Source: Nocardiopsis flavescens
Lineage (GTDB): Bacteria > Actinomycetota > Actinomycetes > Streptosporangiales > Streptosporangiaceae
Reading direction: 5' to 3'
Assembly: GCF_900141985.1 (NCBI RefSeq)
Contig: NZ_FQZK01000006.1
Location: 124,001 to 188,000, forward strand
Length of the DNA stretch: 64,000 nt
In this document: piece by piece, positions 34,115 through 42,888 of the stretch
Layout of the letters: every line of letters begins with the position of its first letter
Numbering within the stretch: the first letter of the stretch is position 1
The notes under the pieces: generated by a model
The model's input: the letters and a program-made list of their open reading frames with translations, nothing else
The model's database searches: none
What the model was told of the DNA's origin: nothing
Position numbers and translations under genes: made by a program

Positions 34115-34870
34115 CCGGTTTTTGAAACACCTCGGTCGTCCTGCTTGGGTGGTATCCCACCGAGTGCCTACCCGGGCACAGGTGTCAGTGGTCAGGACCG
34201 TCGTGGTCCTCCACCCAACCGGGGACCCCAGCAACAGCCGGTCGGCGGACCGCGACCTCCACCACAGCCGGAGGGTGTCGCTCCCCGCTCAAGTTGCGGG
34301 GGTGAGAGCTCGACCGGAGTTCTCCAAGAGCTCAGCCGTGTGGAAACGGCGGCCAGCGGAGCGTGGACCTGGCCCCGGCGCAGTCGGGGTGCGGCAGACT
34401 TCCGGGCCGGTGCGTTGGGTGCGCGTCCGGGGTGGTGGGGGTGTGTTCCGGGGCTGGGTCGAGCGAGGCGATCCCAGCTCAGCCCTTGAGACGGGAGGAA
34501 TGCCCCCTGCAAAGGGTGGTGGGCGCGAGGAGCGGCCCGTACGTAGAGCCCACCCATGCCCTCCCAATGCCGTAGGGGGTGAAGCGTGCGCTCTCTTGGG
34601 GCCCCGGGCACAGCCGGTCAGCATGAATCGCCACCCCGACCCCAGGGGGTTGACGAGGGCGTACTCGGCTCCCCAGACACACGGGGGTGAGGCCCGCGCG
34701 CACCTGCCCCGCCCCCGCCCCCCGGGGGATCGCCCCGCCGCCCCGGGCCACCAGGGGGCGGAGGCCGCGCATACCCGCCCGGCCCAACCACCGGGAATCG
34801 CCCACCCGCCCGGAATCCCCGGCCACAGCGGGAGGGCATCGCGCCGACCCGGCCGCAGGAGCCGAATCAC
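34115..34870 (-). repeat. long dispersed non-coding repeat, copy C
   Basis: Third copy, inverted relative to A and B. The core is 34,267-34,629 (363 bp) with GGCCAG-N12-CTGGCC at 34,351-34,374. On the far side (34,640-34,870) lie GC-rich modules related to those before copy B. On the near side lies a short stretch with ACCACGACGG- and GGGATACCACC-like units. It carries the same middle variant as copy B (CCCTTGAGAC on this strand). It lies between the XRE gene and the beta-lactamase gene, which diverge. Confidence 0.85.
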
Positions 34871-34995
34871 GCACACGGACGGGCACCCGCTCAGGTCCGC
34901 GCGCCGCGCCACCAGCCCCGGCATCGTCGACAGCACCCCCGCGGACGGCGAGACTTCTCAAGGTCACGTCCGCACACCGGAGAGGGCGTCTCGCG

Positions 34996-35940
34996 ATGCC
35001 GTGGTCCCCGACCCGACACACCGCACCGGCGGTCCTGCTGGCCCCGATCCTGCTGGCCGCGCTCGCCGGTTGTTCGTCCCCCGGCGCCCCGGTCCGTCCC
35101 GCAGCTCCGGCGCAGGCGACCGGTGCGCCCACCCGGCCCGCCGACCCGCCGCCTCCCCTCCTCCTGGACTCCGATTTCACCCGCCTGGAGGAGGAGTTCG
35201 ACACCCGGCTCGGCGTCTACGCGCTCGACACCGGCACCGGGCTGGCGATCGAGTTCCAGGCCGACGAGCGGTTCGCGTACTGCTCCACCTTCAAGGTCCT
35301 GGCCTTCGGCGCCGTCCTCGACCGGACACCCCTCGACCAGCTGGACCGTGTCGTCACCTACTCCGAGGCCGACCTGGTCTTCCACTCCCCCGTCACCCGG
35401 GAGCACGTGTCCACCGGCATGACGCTGCGCGAGATCGGCGACGCCGCGCTGCGCCACAGCGACAACACCGCCTCCAACCTGCTCTTCGAGGAACTCGGCG
35501 GACCGCAGGGGCTGGGCGAGGCCCTGCGCGGGATCGGCGACGACGTCACCCGCGTGGACCGGATCGCGCCGGAGATGGCGGAGGCCGTCCCGGGCGACGT
35601 GCGCGACACCAGCACCCCGCGCGCGATGGCCGCGAGCCTGCGCGCGTTCGCCCTGGGCGACGTCCTCCCCCAGGAGAAGCGCGACATCCTCGTCGCCATG
35701 ATGCGGGCCAACACCACCGGCGACGACCTGATCCGCGCCGGGGTCCCCGAGGGGTGGCGGGTCGGGGACAAGACCGGTGCGTGCGGCTACGGGACCCGGC
35801 ACGACATCGGCGTGCTGTGGCCGCCGGCCGGCGACCCGGTCGTCCTGGCGGTCATGTCCAGCCGCGACGAGGCGGGCGCGGGGTACGACGACGCCCTCGT
35901 CGCACAGGCCGCCGCGCTGGCGGTCGAGGCGCTCGGGTAG
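34996..35940 (+). CDS. bla: class A beta-lactamase, lipoprotein
   Basis: This 314-residue serine beta-lactamase has the active site Ser-Thr-Phe-Lys at residues 97-100 and SDN at 155-157. The omega-loop Glu is at 193 in APEMAEAVPGD, followed by RDTSTP, and KTG is at 259-261. All catalytic elements are present, so the enzyme should be active. The N-terminus has a signal sequence with lipobox LAALAGCSS (Cys 26), which predicts anchoring on the outer face of the membrane. The ATG at 34,996 has GGAGAGGG upstream. The frame is also open further upstream into repeat copy C, which I consider fortuitous. Together with the DUF6518 gene it lies between repeat copies C and D. Confidence 0.92.
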   Translation: MPWSPTRHTAPAVLLAPILLAALAGCSSPGAPVRPAAPAQATGAPTRPADPPPPLLLDSDFTRLEEEFDTRLGVYALDTGTGLAIEFQADERFAYCSTFKVLAFGAVLDRTPLDQLDRVVTYSEADLVFHSPVTREHVSTGMTLREIGDAALRHSDNTASNLLFEELGGPQGLGEALRGIGDDVTRVDRIAPEMAEAVPGDVRDTSTPRAMAASLRAFALGDVLPQEKRDILVAMMRANTTGDDLIRAGVPEGWRVGDKTGACGYGTRHDIGVLWPPAGDPVVLAVMSSRDEAGAGYDDALVAQAAALAVEALG

Positions 35941-36203
35941 GGGCGGTTTTCCGTGCGGATGCGTCGGGGCGCGCTGGGCCGGCCGGAACGCCGAGAGGTC
36001 GATGACCGGGGGCCCGGTAGCGGAGGGCCGCCCATCCCCGCACGGGTCTCACACGCGGCCCCTGTCGGAGTGGCTCCGCAGGGCCGGCCTCTCCCCGCGG
36101 GCTCGGGCTCACGCGGTGGAGAGCCGGGAGCGGGCGCCACCCGCGCCCCCCGGAGTGCGGCCCGTCCCGAACCGATACGGGCTCCGGGTGCGTTGACACG
36201 GGC

Positions 36204-36917
36204 ATGAACCACACCGCATCGCCCCCGGCTGCGACGGAATCCCCGCTCCCGGCCCTGGGGATCGCCCTCGCCGGCGCCCTGACCGTCGGGTTCCTGACGT
36301 CCTTCGCCCAGGGGTGGCTGCCCGCCCCCGTCAACTCGCTGGCCAACTCCGGCGGGTCCTGGAGCCTGGCGGCGTTCCTGCTGGCCCTGCTCGGCCGCCG
36401 CATGCGGGTGAGCGTGGCGATCGGCGTCCTGGCGCTGGTGGCCATGGTGCTCGGCTACGACCTGGCGTCCATGCTGCGCGGGTTCGGGGTCTCGCCCTTC
36501 TACACCTTGTTCTGGGGTACGGCCGCGGTCACGATCGGTCCGCTGCTGGGGTGGAGCGCGCACGTGCTGCGCCACCGGAGCCGGTGGGCGCCGGCCGGTG
36601 CCGGCCTCATGGCCGGGATCCTGGTGGGGGACGGCGCGAACGGTCTGCTGACCGTGCTGGAGAGCACCTCGCCCGTGTACTGGACGCTGTCGGTCCTCGC
36701 CGGTCTGGTGCTGCTGGTCTGGGCGTGCGTGCGCCGTTTCCCCGGGGTACGGCCGGTGCTGGCGGCGGTCGCGACCACGGCCCTGGTCGCAGGTGCGATC
36801 TGCGGGGTCTTCGCGACGGCGAACCACTTTCTGAGCGGGGGCGAGGCACCGGCCGCGGCGGAGAGCAGCGCTGGAGCGATCGCCGTTCTCGACACGGAGG
36901 TCCGGGCGCAGGGATGA
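36204..36917 (+). CDS. DUF6518 family membrane protein
   Basis: This 237-residue integral membrane protein has about seven hydrophobic segments and an early PVNSLANSGGSWSLAAFLLALLGRRM motif (core NSGGSW) typical of the DUF6518 group. A GDGANGLL segment follows near residue 145. The role of the family is unknown. Some members neighbour resistance or regulatory genes. The start is an ATG 264 bp after the beta-lactamase stop, and the gap has no obvious terminator. It may or may not be co-transcribed. Confidence 0.75.
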   Translation: MNHTASPPAATESPLPALGIALAGALTVGFLTSFAQGWLPAPVNSLANSGGSWSLAAFLLALLGRRMRVSVAIGVLALVAMVLGYDLASMLRGFGVSPFYTLFWGTAAVTIGPLLGWSAHVLRHRSRWAPAGAGLMAGILVGDGANGLLTVLESTSPVYWTLSVLAGLVLLVWACVRRFPGVRPVLAAVATTALVAGAICGVFATANHFLSGGEAPAAAESSAGAIAVLDTEVRAQG

Positions 36918-37039
36918 GCGCGCCGGAGGTCGAGGGAGTGCTCGGGCAACGGATCGTCGTGCGGGGGTGCGTCGTCGGGGGCGCACGTGCCGCGTGTGGA
37001 CCTGCGGCATCGGGCTCTCCGCGGCCCGTCCCCGCGTGC

Positions 37040-37800
37040 GCGGCCTGCGCCGTGGTGGTTTTTCTCCGAACCGGAGCGCCCAGCCCCAGCCCGGGGCTGG
37101 ATGCGGGATCCGCGCCGCAGTGGTTTCCCACCCGGTCGGAGCGCTTGGCCCCAGCCGGTCAGCGGACCGCGACCTCCGCCGTGGTGGTTTTTCTCCGAAC
37201 CGAGGAGTCCGGCCCCAGCCGGTCGGCCGACCGCGGCCCTGACCAAAGCCGGAGGGTGTCGCTACCACCCCAGGTCGCGGGGGTGAGAGCTCGACCGGAG
37301 TTCTCCAAAAGCCCGGCCATGTGGAAACGGCGGCCAGCGGAGCGTGGACCTGGCCCCGGCGCAGTCGGGGGACGGCAGATTTTCAGTGCTGCACGTTGGG
37401 CACACGTCCGGAGTGGTGGGGGTGTCATCCGGGGCTGGGTCGAGCGAGGCGATCCCAGCCCGGCCGCCCGGATCGGGAGAAATGCCCCCTGCAAAGGGCG
37501 GTGGGCGCGACAAGCGGCCCGTACGTAGAGCACACCCATGCCCTCCCAACGCCATAGGGGGTGAAACGTGCGCTCTCTCTGGGCCCCGGACACAGCCGGT
37601 GAGCATGAATCGCCACCCCGACCCCAGGCGGTTGACGAGGGCGCACTCGGCTCCGCAGACACGGGGGGTGAAGGCCGCGCGTACCCTCCCCGCCTCGCCC
37701 CCGGGGGTTGTCCACCCGCCCGGAGCCCCCGACCCCAGCCGGAGGGCGTCACGCCGACCTCTGGTCGCGGGGCGTGGAAGCGACACCCTCCCGCTGGGGC
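37040..37800 (-). repeat. long dispersed non-coding repeat, copy D
   Basis: Fourth copy, in the same orientation as C. The core is 37,247-37,611 (365 bp) with GGCCAG-N12-CTGGCC at 37,332-37,355. On its left are three units with a 64-65 bp period, marked by GGTTTTTC, GGTTTCCC and GGTTTTTC at about 37,057, 37,122 and 37,186. On its right (37,620-37,800) are GC-rich modules ending in two CCCTCCGGCTG- or CCCTCCCGCTG-type boxes. It carries the middle variant of copy A (CCCGGATCGGG). It fills the gap between the ends of the convergent DUF6518 and rhaB genes. Confidence 0.85.
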
Positions 37801-37817
37801 CGTGGGCGGACCGGGGG

Positions 37818-39284
37818 TCAGATGCGGCGGGCGGCCTCCGCCCACGGGGCCTGGGGGCCCTCCGGGTGGTAGGTGACGGTCTGGACGGAGTCCGCGACGA
37901 TGCGGCGCAGCGCGGCCAGGTCCCCGTCGGCGGCCCCCACCGCGCGGGCCTGGACCAGGAGGTTGCCGATGGCGGTGCCCTCGGCCGGGCCCGCGACGAC
38001 GGGCAGGCCCACCGCGTCGGCGGTGAGCCGGCACAGGAGCGTGTTGTTGGCGCCGCCGCCGACGATGTGGACCACCTCCACGTCCTTGCCGCCGAGTTCG
38101 GCGGCCTGGTGGACGGCCCGGCGGTAGGCCAGGGCGAGGGAGTCCAGGATGCAGCGGGTGAACCCGGCCTCGTCCCCGGGCGGGCGCTGGCCGGTCTCGG
38201 CGGCGAAGGCGGCGATACGGTCCGGCATGTCACCCGGGGGCAGGAACCTCGGGTCGTCCACGTCCACCACACACGCCAGCGCGGGGAGCCGGGCCGCGCG
38301 CTCCAGCAGGTCCGCCAGGTCGACCCGGCGCCCCCGCTCGCGCCAGGTGCGCAGCGACTCCTGGAGGAGCCACAGGCCGCTGACGTTGCGCAGGTGGCGG
38401 ACGGTGCCGTCCACGCCCAGCTCGTTGGTGAAGTTCGCCGCCCGGGATGCCTCCGTGCGAACCGGGGCGTCCAGTTCCACGCCGACCAGGGACCAGGTGC
38501 CCGAGGAGATGTAGGCGAACCGGTCCGTGGCGGCGGGCACGGCCACCACCGCCGAGGCGGTGTCGTGCGAGCCCACGGCCACCAGCGGGGCGCCGGCGGC
38601 GTCCCCGAGGCCGCCGCGCAGGGGTGCGACCACGGTGCCCGGTTCGACCAGGTCGGGGAGGAGGCCGCGGGCGGGCACGCCGAAGGACTCCTCCAGCACG
38701 TCCAGGGCCTCCGGAGCCCAGCGGCGTGTCCGCACGTCCACCAGGCCCGTGGTGGAGGCGTTGGTCAGCTCCGCCGCCTTGGCCCCGGTCAGCCAGTACC
38801 CCAGCAGGTCCGGGACCAGCAGCAGGTCGCGGGCGGCCGCCAGGCGGGCCGAGCCCGCCTCGGCGGCCAGCTGGAACACGGTGTTGAACGGCTGCACCTG
38901 GAGCCCGTTGACCGCGTACATGCGGTCGGCGGGCCAGTGTCCGAAGACGCGTGCGGGCACCCCGTCGGTACGGGGGTCGCGGTAGTGGACCGGGGCGCCG
39001 AGCAGCGCGCCGTCGGCGTCCAGCAGCCCGTAGTCCACCGCCCAGGAGTCCACGCCCGCGGAGGCGAGCCCGCCGGTCCCGGCGGCCCGCCGCAGCCCCT
39101 CGACCGCCCCCGCGTACAGGGACAGCACGTCCCAGTGCAGGGTGGTGCGGCCCGCAGCGGGCACGGGGACCGGGCCGTTGGCGAACCGGGCCACCTCCTC
39201 CGTGCGCAGCCGCCCGTGCGCGATCCGGCCCGCGATGACCCGTCCGCTGGACGCGCCCAGGTCCACCGCGGCGTGGACGCTCAT
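37818..39284 (-). CDS. rhaB: rhamnulokinase
   Basis: This 488-residue FGGY-family carbohydrate kinase phosphorylates L-rhamnulose at C1. The N-terminal ATP site DLGASSGRVI is at residues ~8-17, GVDSWAVDYGLLD near 75, and YISSGTWSLVGVE near 260 and IVGGGANNTLL near 400 are RhaB hallmarks. Its ATG overlaps the stop of the aldolase fusion gene by 4 bp. It is the third and last gene of the catabolic operon. The stop lies next to repeat copy D. Confidence 0.93.
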   Translation of the reverse strand: MSVHAAVDLGASSGRVIAGRIAHGRLRTEEVARFANGPVPVPAAGRTTLHWDVLSLYAGAVEGLRRAAGTGGLASAGVDSWAVDYGLLDADGALLGAPVHYRDPRTDGVPARVFGHWPADRMYAVNGLQVQPFNTVFQLAAEAGSARLAAARDLLLVPDLLGYWLTGAKAAELTNASTTGLVDVRTRRWAPEALDVLEESFGVPARGLLPDLVEPGTVVAPLRGGLGDAAGAPLVAVGSHDTASAVVAVPAATDRFAYISSGTWSLVGVELDAPVRTEASRAANFTNELGVDGTVRHLRNVSGLWLLQESLRTWRERGRRVDLADLLERAARLPALACVVDVDDPRFLPPGDMPDRIAAFAAETGQRPPGDEAGFTRCILDSLALAYRRAVHQAAELGGKDVEVVHIVGGGANNTLLCRLTADAVGLPVVAGPAEGTAIGNLLVQARAVGAADGDLAALRRIVADSVQTVTYHPEGPQAPWAEAARRI

Positions 39285-41317
39285 CGCAGGAACGCCGCGG
39301 CCACGCCGCCGTCCACGGGCACGTGCAGCCCCGTGGTGTGCGACAGCTCCCCCGCGGTCAGCGCGAACACCGCGTTGGCCACGTGCTCGGGGAGCACCTC
39401 CCGCCCCAGGAGGGTCCGCTGGGCGTAGAACCTGCCCAGGTCCTCCTCCTGCACCCCGTACACCTTGGCGCGCTGGGCGCCCCAGCCGCCGGCGAAGATC
39501 CCCGACCCCCGCACCACGCCGTCGGGGTTGACCCCGTTGACGCGGATGCCGTGGGTGCCCAGCTCGGCTGCCAGGAGCCGGACCTGGTGCGCCTGGTCGG
39601 CCTTGACCGCGGAGTAGGCGATGTTCTTGGGTCCGGCGAACACGGCGTTCTTGGAGGCGATGTAGACGATGTCGCCGCCCATGCCCTGGGCGATCATGGT
39701 GCGCGCCGCCTCGCGGGACACCAGGAACGAGCCCTTGGCCATGACGTCGTGCTGGAGGTCCCAGTCGTGCTCGGTGGTCTCCAGCAGCGGCTTGGACACG
39801 GACAGCCCGGCGTTGTTGACCACCAGGTCCACCCCGCCGAACGCCAGGGCGGCCGCGCGCAGCGCCCGCTCCACCGCGGCGGCGTCGGAGACGTCGCAGG
39901 CCACTCCGACCGCGACGTCGGAGTCCCCCAGTTCCGCGGCGGCGGCCTCGGCCTTGCCGGCGTCCAGGTCGGCGACGACCACGCAGGCGCCCTCGGCGGC
40001 GAGCCGGGCCGCGATCGCCTTGCCGATGCCGCTCGCCGCGCCGGTCACCAGCGCCACCCGGGAGGCCAGGGGCCGGGGCGCGGGCAGCCGGGCCAGTTTG
40101 GCCTCCTCCAGCGCCCAGTACTCGATGCGGAACTTCTCCGACTCCTCGATGGGCCGGTAGGAGGACACCGCCTCGGCCCCGCGCATCACGTTGATCGCGT
40201 TGGTGTAGAACTCGCCGGCCACGCGGGCGGTCTTGGCGTCCTTGCCGTAGGAGAACATGCCCACGCCCGGGACCAGCACGATCGCCGGGTCGGCGCCGCG
40301 GATGGCTGGGCTGTCGGGGGCGGCGTGGCGCTCGTAGTAGGCCCGGTAGTCGGCCCGGTAGAGCTCGTGCAGCTCCGTGAGACGGGCGACGGCCTCCTCC
40401 AGCGGGGCGTCGGCGGGCAGGTCCAGGACCAGGGGCCGGACCTTGGTGCGCAGGAAGTGGTCGGGGCAGGAGGTGCCCAGCGCGGCCAGGCGCGGGTGCT
40501 CGGCGCGGGCGAGGAAGTCCAGGACGGTGTCGTCGTCGGTGAACCGGCCGACCTGGGGGTGGTCGGTGGAGGCCAGGCCGCGGATGACGGGGGCCAGCGC
40601 GGCGGCGCGCTCGCGGCGCTCGGCCTCGGGCAGGGCCCCGTGGCCGGGCAGGACCGGGCCGAAGGGCTCGGGGCGTCCCCGCTCGGCCAGGAACCGCTCC
40701 GCGGTGCGGATGATCTCCAGAGAGTGGGCCTGCGCCTGCTCGCTCGTGTCCCCCCAGGCGGTGATCCCGTGGCCGCCCAGGATCGCGCCGACGGCGCCGG
40801 GGTTGTCCCGGGCGACGGCGGAGATGTCCAGGCCGAGCTGGAACCCGGGCCGCCGCCAGGGCACCCACACCACGCGGTCGCCGAAGCAGGCGCGGGTGAG
40901 GGCCTCGCCGTCGGCGGCGGTGGCCAGGGCGATGCCGGAGTCGGGGTGCAGGTGGTCCACATGCGGGGCGTCGACGAGGCCGTGCATGGCGGTGTCGATG
41001 GAGGGCGCGGCGCCCCCCTTGCCGAAGAGGCAGTGGTCGAACGCGGCGACCATCTCGTCCTCGCGGTCCTGGCCCGGGTAGACGTCGGCGAGGGCGCGCA
41101 GCCGGTCCAGGCGCAGGACGGCGAGGCCGTCCCCGGTGAGGGTGCCCAGGTCGCCGCCGGAGCCCTTGACCCACAGGACCTCGACGGGCCGGCCGGTGAC
41201 GGGGTCGGTGCGCTCGCCCTTGGCGGAGGTGTTGCCGCCGGCGAAGTTGGTGTTGCGCGGGTCGGAGCCCAGGGTGTTGCTGCGGGCGATCAGCTGGTCG
41301 ACGACGCTGTCGGTCAC
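39281..41317 (-). CDS. bifunctional rhamnulose-1-phosphate aldolase / short-chain (lactaldehyde) dehydrogenase
   Basis: This 678-residue two-domain enzyme has a class II aldolase domain at residues ~1-400. It carries DPRNTNFAGGNTSAKG, HVDHLHPDSGIALATA, and LGGHGITAWG, which contain the zinc histidines and the phosphate-binding loop. From ~425 a short-chain dehydrogenase domain follows with TGAASGIGKA, NNAG, and YSAVK. The aldolase splits rhamnulose-1-phosphate into dihydroxyacetone phosphate and L-lactaldehyde, which the second domain oxidises to lactate. This fusion (RhaE/RhaEW type) replaces separate rhaD and aldA. A GTG at 41,317 with AGGGGGAA upstream fits the family N-terminus. A GTG at 41,383, overlapping the rhaI stop, would add 22 residues. 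Confidence 0.92.
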   Translation of the reverse strand: MTDSVVDQLIARSNTLGSDPRNTNFAGGNTSAKGERTDPVTGRPVEVLWVKGSGGDLGTLTGDGLAVLRLDRLRALADVYPGQDREDEMVAAFDHCLFGKGGAAPSIDTAMHGLVDAPHVDHLHPDSGIALATAADGEALTRACFGDRVVWVPWRRPGFQLGLDISAVARDNPGAVGAILGGHGITAWGDTSEQAQAHSLEIIRTAERFLAERGRPEPFGPVLPGHGALPEAERRERAAALAPVIRGLASTDHPQVGRFTDDDTVLDFLARAEHPRLAALGTSCPDHFLRTKVRPLVLDLPADAPLEEAVARLTELHELYRADYRAYYERHAAPDSPAIRGADPAIVLVPGVGMFSYGKDAKTARVAGEFYTNAINVMRGAEAVSSYRPIEESEKFRIEYWALEEAKLARLPAPRPLASRVALVTGAASGIGKAIAARLAAEGACVVVADLDAGKAEAAAAELGDSDVAVGVACDVSDAAAVERALRAAALAFGGVDLVVNNAGLSVSKPLLETTEHDWDLQHDVMAKGSFLVSREAARTMIAQGMGGDIVYIASKNAVFAGPKNIAYSAVKADQAHQVRLLAAELGTHGIRVNGVNPDGVVRGSGIFAGGWGAQRAKVYGVQEEDLGRFYAQRTLLGREVLPEHVANAVFALTAGELSHTTGLHVPVDGGVAAAFLR

Positions 41318-41379
41318 GGGTTCCCCCTGCTGCCGGGCGGTGGTGGCGGTGGTGTCCGGGGTGTTCTCGGGGCCGGTGC

Positions 41380-42561
41380 TCACGCGCCCCACCCGGCCTG
41401 GGTGCCGCCCGTGCGCTCGGCGGCGGCGCGCTCGGCGTAGCCGGAGCGGGCGTGCGCGGCCATGGGGTCGGGGTCCAGGCCCTGTTCGGTGCGCAGGTCG
41501 GCCAGGAGCGGGCGCACGTCGGTGTTGTAGGCGTCCATGACGGCGGCGTTGGCGGCCAGGACGTCGCCCTCGCGCTGGGCGGCGGCCAGGGTGTCGGCGT
41601 CCACGAGCAGGGCCTTGGCGGTGGCCTCCTGCACGTTCATGACCGAGCGGATCTGTCCGGCGATCTTGGGCTCGATGTTGTGGCACTGGTCGAGCATGAA
41701 CGCGACGCCGGTGTCGGCGGCCAGGCCGCCGCCGCGCACGACCTCGTACATGATGCGGAAGAGCTGGAAGGGGTCGGCGGCGCCGACCATGAGGTCGTCG
41801 TCGGCGTAGAAGCGGGAGTTGAAGTCGAACGCGCCGAGCTTGCCGGCGCGCAGCAGGAACGCGACGATGAACTCGATGTTGGTGTGGGCGGCGTGGTGGC
41901 CGGTGTCCACGCACACGACGGCCTTCTCGCCCAGTTCCAGGCAGTGGGCGTAGGCGGTGCCCCAGTCGGGGACGTCGGTGGCGTAGAAGGCGGGCTCGAA
42001 GAGCTTGTACTCCAGCAGCAGGCGCTGGTCGGGGCCGAGCCTGCCGTAGACCTCGGCCAGGGCGGCGGCGAGGCGGTCCTGGCGGGTGCGCAGGTCGTCC
42101 TGGCCGGGGTAGTTGGTGCCGTCGGAGAACCAGAGCTTGAGGTCGCGCGAGCCGGTGGCGTCCATGATGTCGACGCATTCCAGCAGGTGGTCGGTGGCCT
42201 TGCGGCGCACGGCGGGGTCGGGGTTGGTGACACTGCCGAGCATGTAGTCGTCGTCCTGGAAGACGTTGGCGTTGACGGTGCCGATGCCCACGCCCAGCTC
42301 GCGGGCGTGCGCGGCCAGGGCGGCGTAGTCGTCGACCCGGTCCCAGGGGATGTGGAGGGCGACGGTGGGGGCCGCGCCGGTGAGGCGGTGCACCTGCGCG
42401 GCGTCGGCGAGCTTCTCCCAGGGGTCGCGGGGGACGCCCTGCCGGGCGAACACCTTGAAGCGGGTGCCGGAGTTGCCGAACGCCCAGGAGGGCAGCTCGA
42501 TGTGCTGGCGCCGCAGGACCTCCAGGGCGCCCGCGCGACGGTCGGAGGGGGTTGTGGCCAC
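41380..42561 (-). CDS. rhaI: L-rhamnose isomerase
   Basis: This 393-residue enzyme converts L-rhamnose to L-rhamnulose. It belongs to the RhaI type found in actinobacteria and rhizobia, distinct from E. coli RhaA. The xylose-isomerase-like barrel shows metal-binding segments KLWFSDGTNYPGQDD near residue 150, LEYKLFEPAFYATDV near 192, CVDTGHHA near 225 and FDFNSRFYADDD near 250. It heads the catabolic operon and lies behind CG-centred operator-like sites. Confidence 0.94.
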   Translation of the reverse strand: MATTPSDRRAGALEVLRRQHIELPSWAFGNSGTRFKVFARQGVPRDPWEKLADAAQVHRLTGAAPTVALHIPWDRVDDYAALAAHARELGVGIGTVNANVFQDDDYMLGSVTNPDPAVRRKATDHLLECVDIMDATGSRDLKLWFSDGTNYPGQDDLRTRQDRLAAALAEVYGRLGPDQRLLLEYKLFEPAFYATDVPDWGTAYAHCLELGEKAVVCVDTGHHAAHTNIEFIVAFLLRAGKLGAFDFNSRFYADDDLMVGAADPFQLFRIMYEVVRGGGLAADTGVAFMLDQCHNIEPKIAGQIRSVMNVQEATAKALLVDADTLAAAQREGDVLAANAAVMDAYNTDVRPLLADLRTEQGLDPDPMAAHARSGYAERAAAERTGGTQAGWGA

Positions 42562-42613
42562 GGCGGTTCTCCGTTCACTGCTGTGTCGACCCGGGTGCCG
42601 CCCGAACCAGGCA

Positions 42614-42729
42614 CTTGAATCGTTTTAAGCACTGCTGTGCGAAGATTATCCCCGGGGCGGGAAAGGCGTCAAGACGTGCGTGTACGGGGCGGCAGGGCCG
42701 CGACGGGCACTTCTATGAATCGTTTTTAC
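42614..42729 (-). promoter_or_regulatory. rhaI control region with two LacI-type operators
   Basis: CTTGAATCGTTTTAAG at 42,614-42,629 and TATGAATCGTTTTTAC at 42,714-42,729 share the block TGAATCGTTTT. Their CG centres are 100 bp apart. They resemble the dyads between rhaT and the LacI gene (TTGACACGTTTCAA and AAAACGTTTT). Binding by the same LacI protein would join the two distant rhamnose operons in one regulon. Confidence 0.62.
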
Positions 42730-42803
42730 TCCGGCTCGCACGAAACCTCCGCCCCGCACGAACCCCCGGCCGGACCGGGGCACCGGCCCCGGCGCCCCGC
42801 ACG

Positions 42804-42844
42804 CCGCGGGGGCGGCCCGGCACGGTGCCGGACCGCCCCCGCGG
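42804..42844 (-). terminator. hairpin terminator after the universal stress gene
   Basis: A perfect 12-bp outer stem, CCGCGGGGGCGG/CCGCCCCCGCGG, encloses a second inverted repeat, CCGGCAC/GTGCCGG. It lies just downstream of the Usp gene stop at 42,889 and would insulate rhaI from read-through. Confidence 0.7.
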
Positions 42845-42888
42845 TCGCCCCCCTCGCGCCCGCCCCGGCGGGGCGGGCGGTACCGCGG

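Noticed and set aside
34996-35940. Start of the beta-lactamase ~100 codons upstream at 34,687
   Set aside because: That part lies in repeat copy C and encodes low-complexity sequence. The ATG at 34,996 begins a proper lipoprotein signal.
34110-36005. 631-residue plus-strand frame through repeat copy C and the beta-lactamase region
   Set aside because: It is a shadow of bla in another phase, rich in Arg and Pro, without family resemblance.
17905-37800. The four repeats as insertion sequences
   Set aside because: No transposase frame, no terminal inverted repeats and no target-site duplications could be seen, and the copies lack a conserved reading frame.
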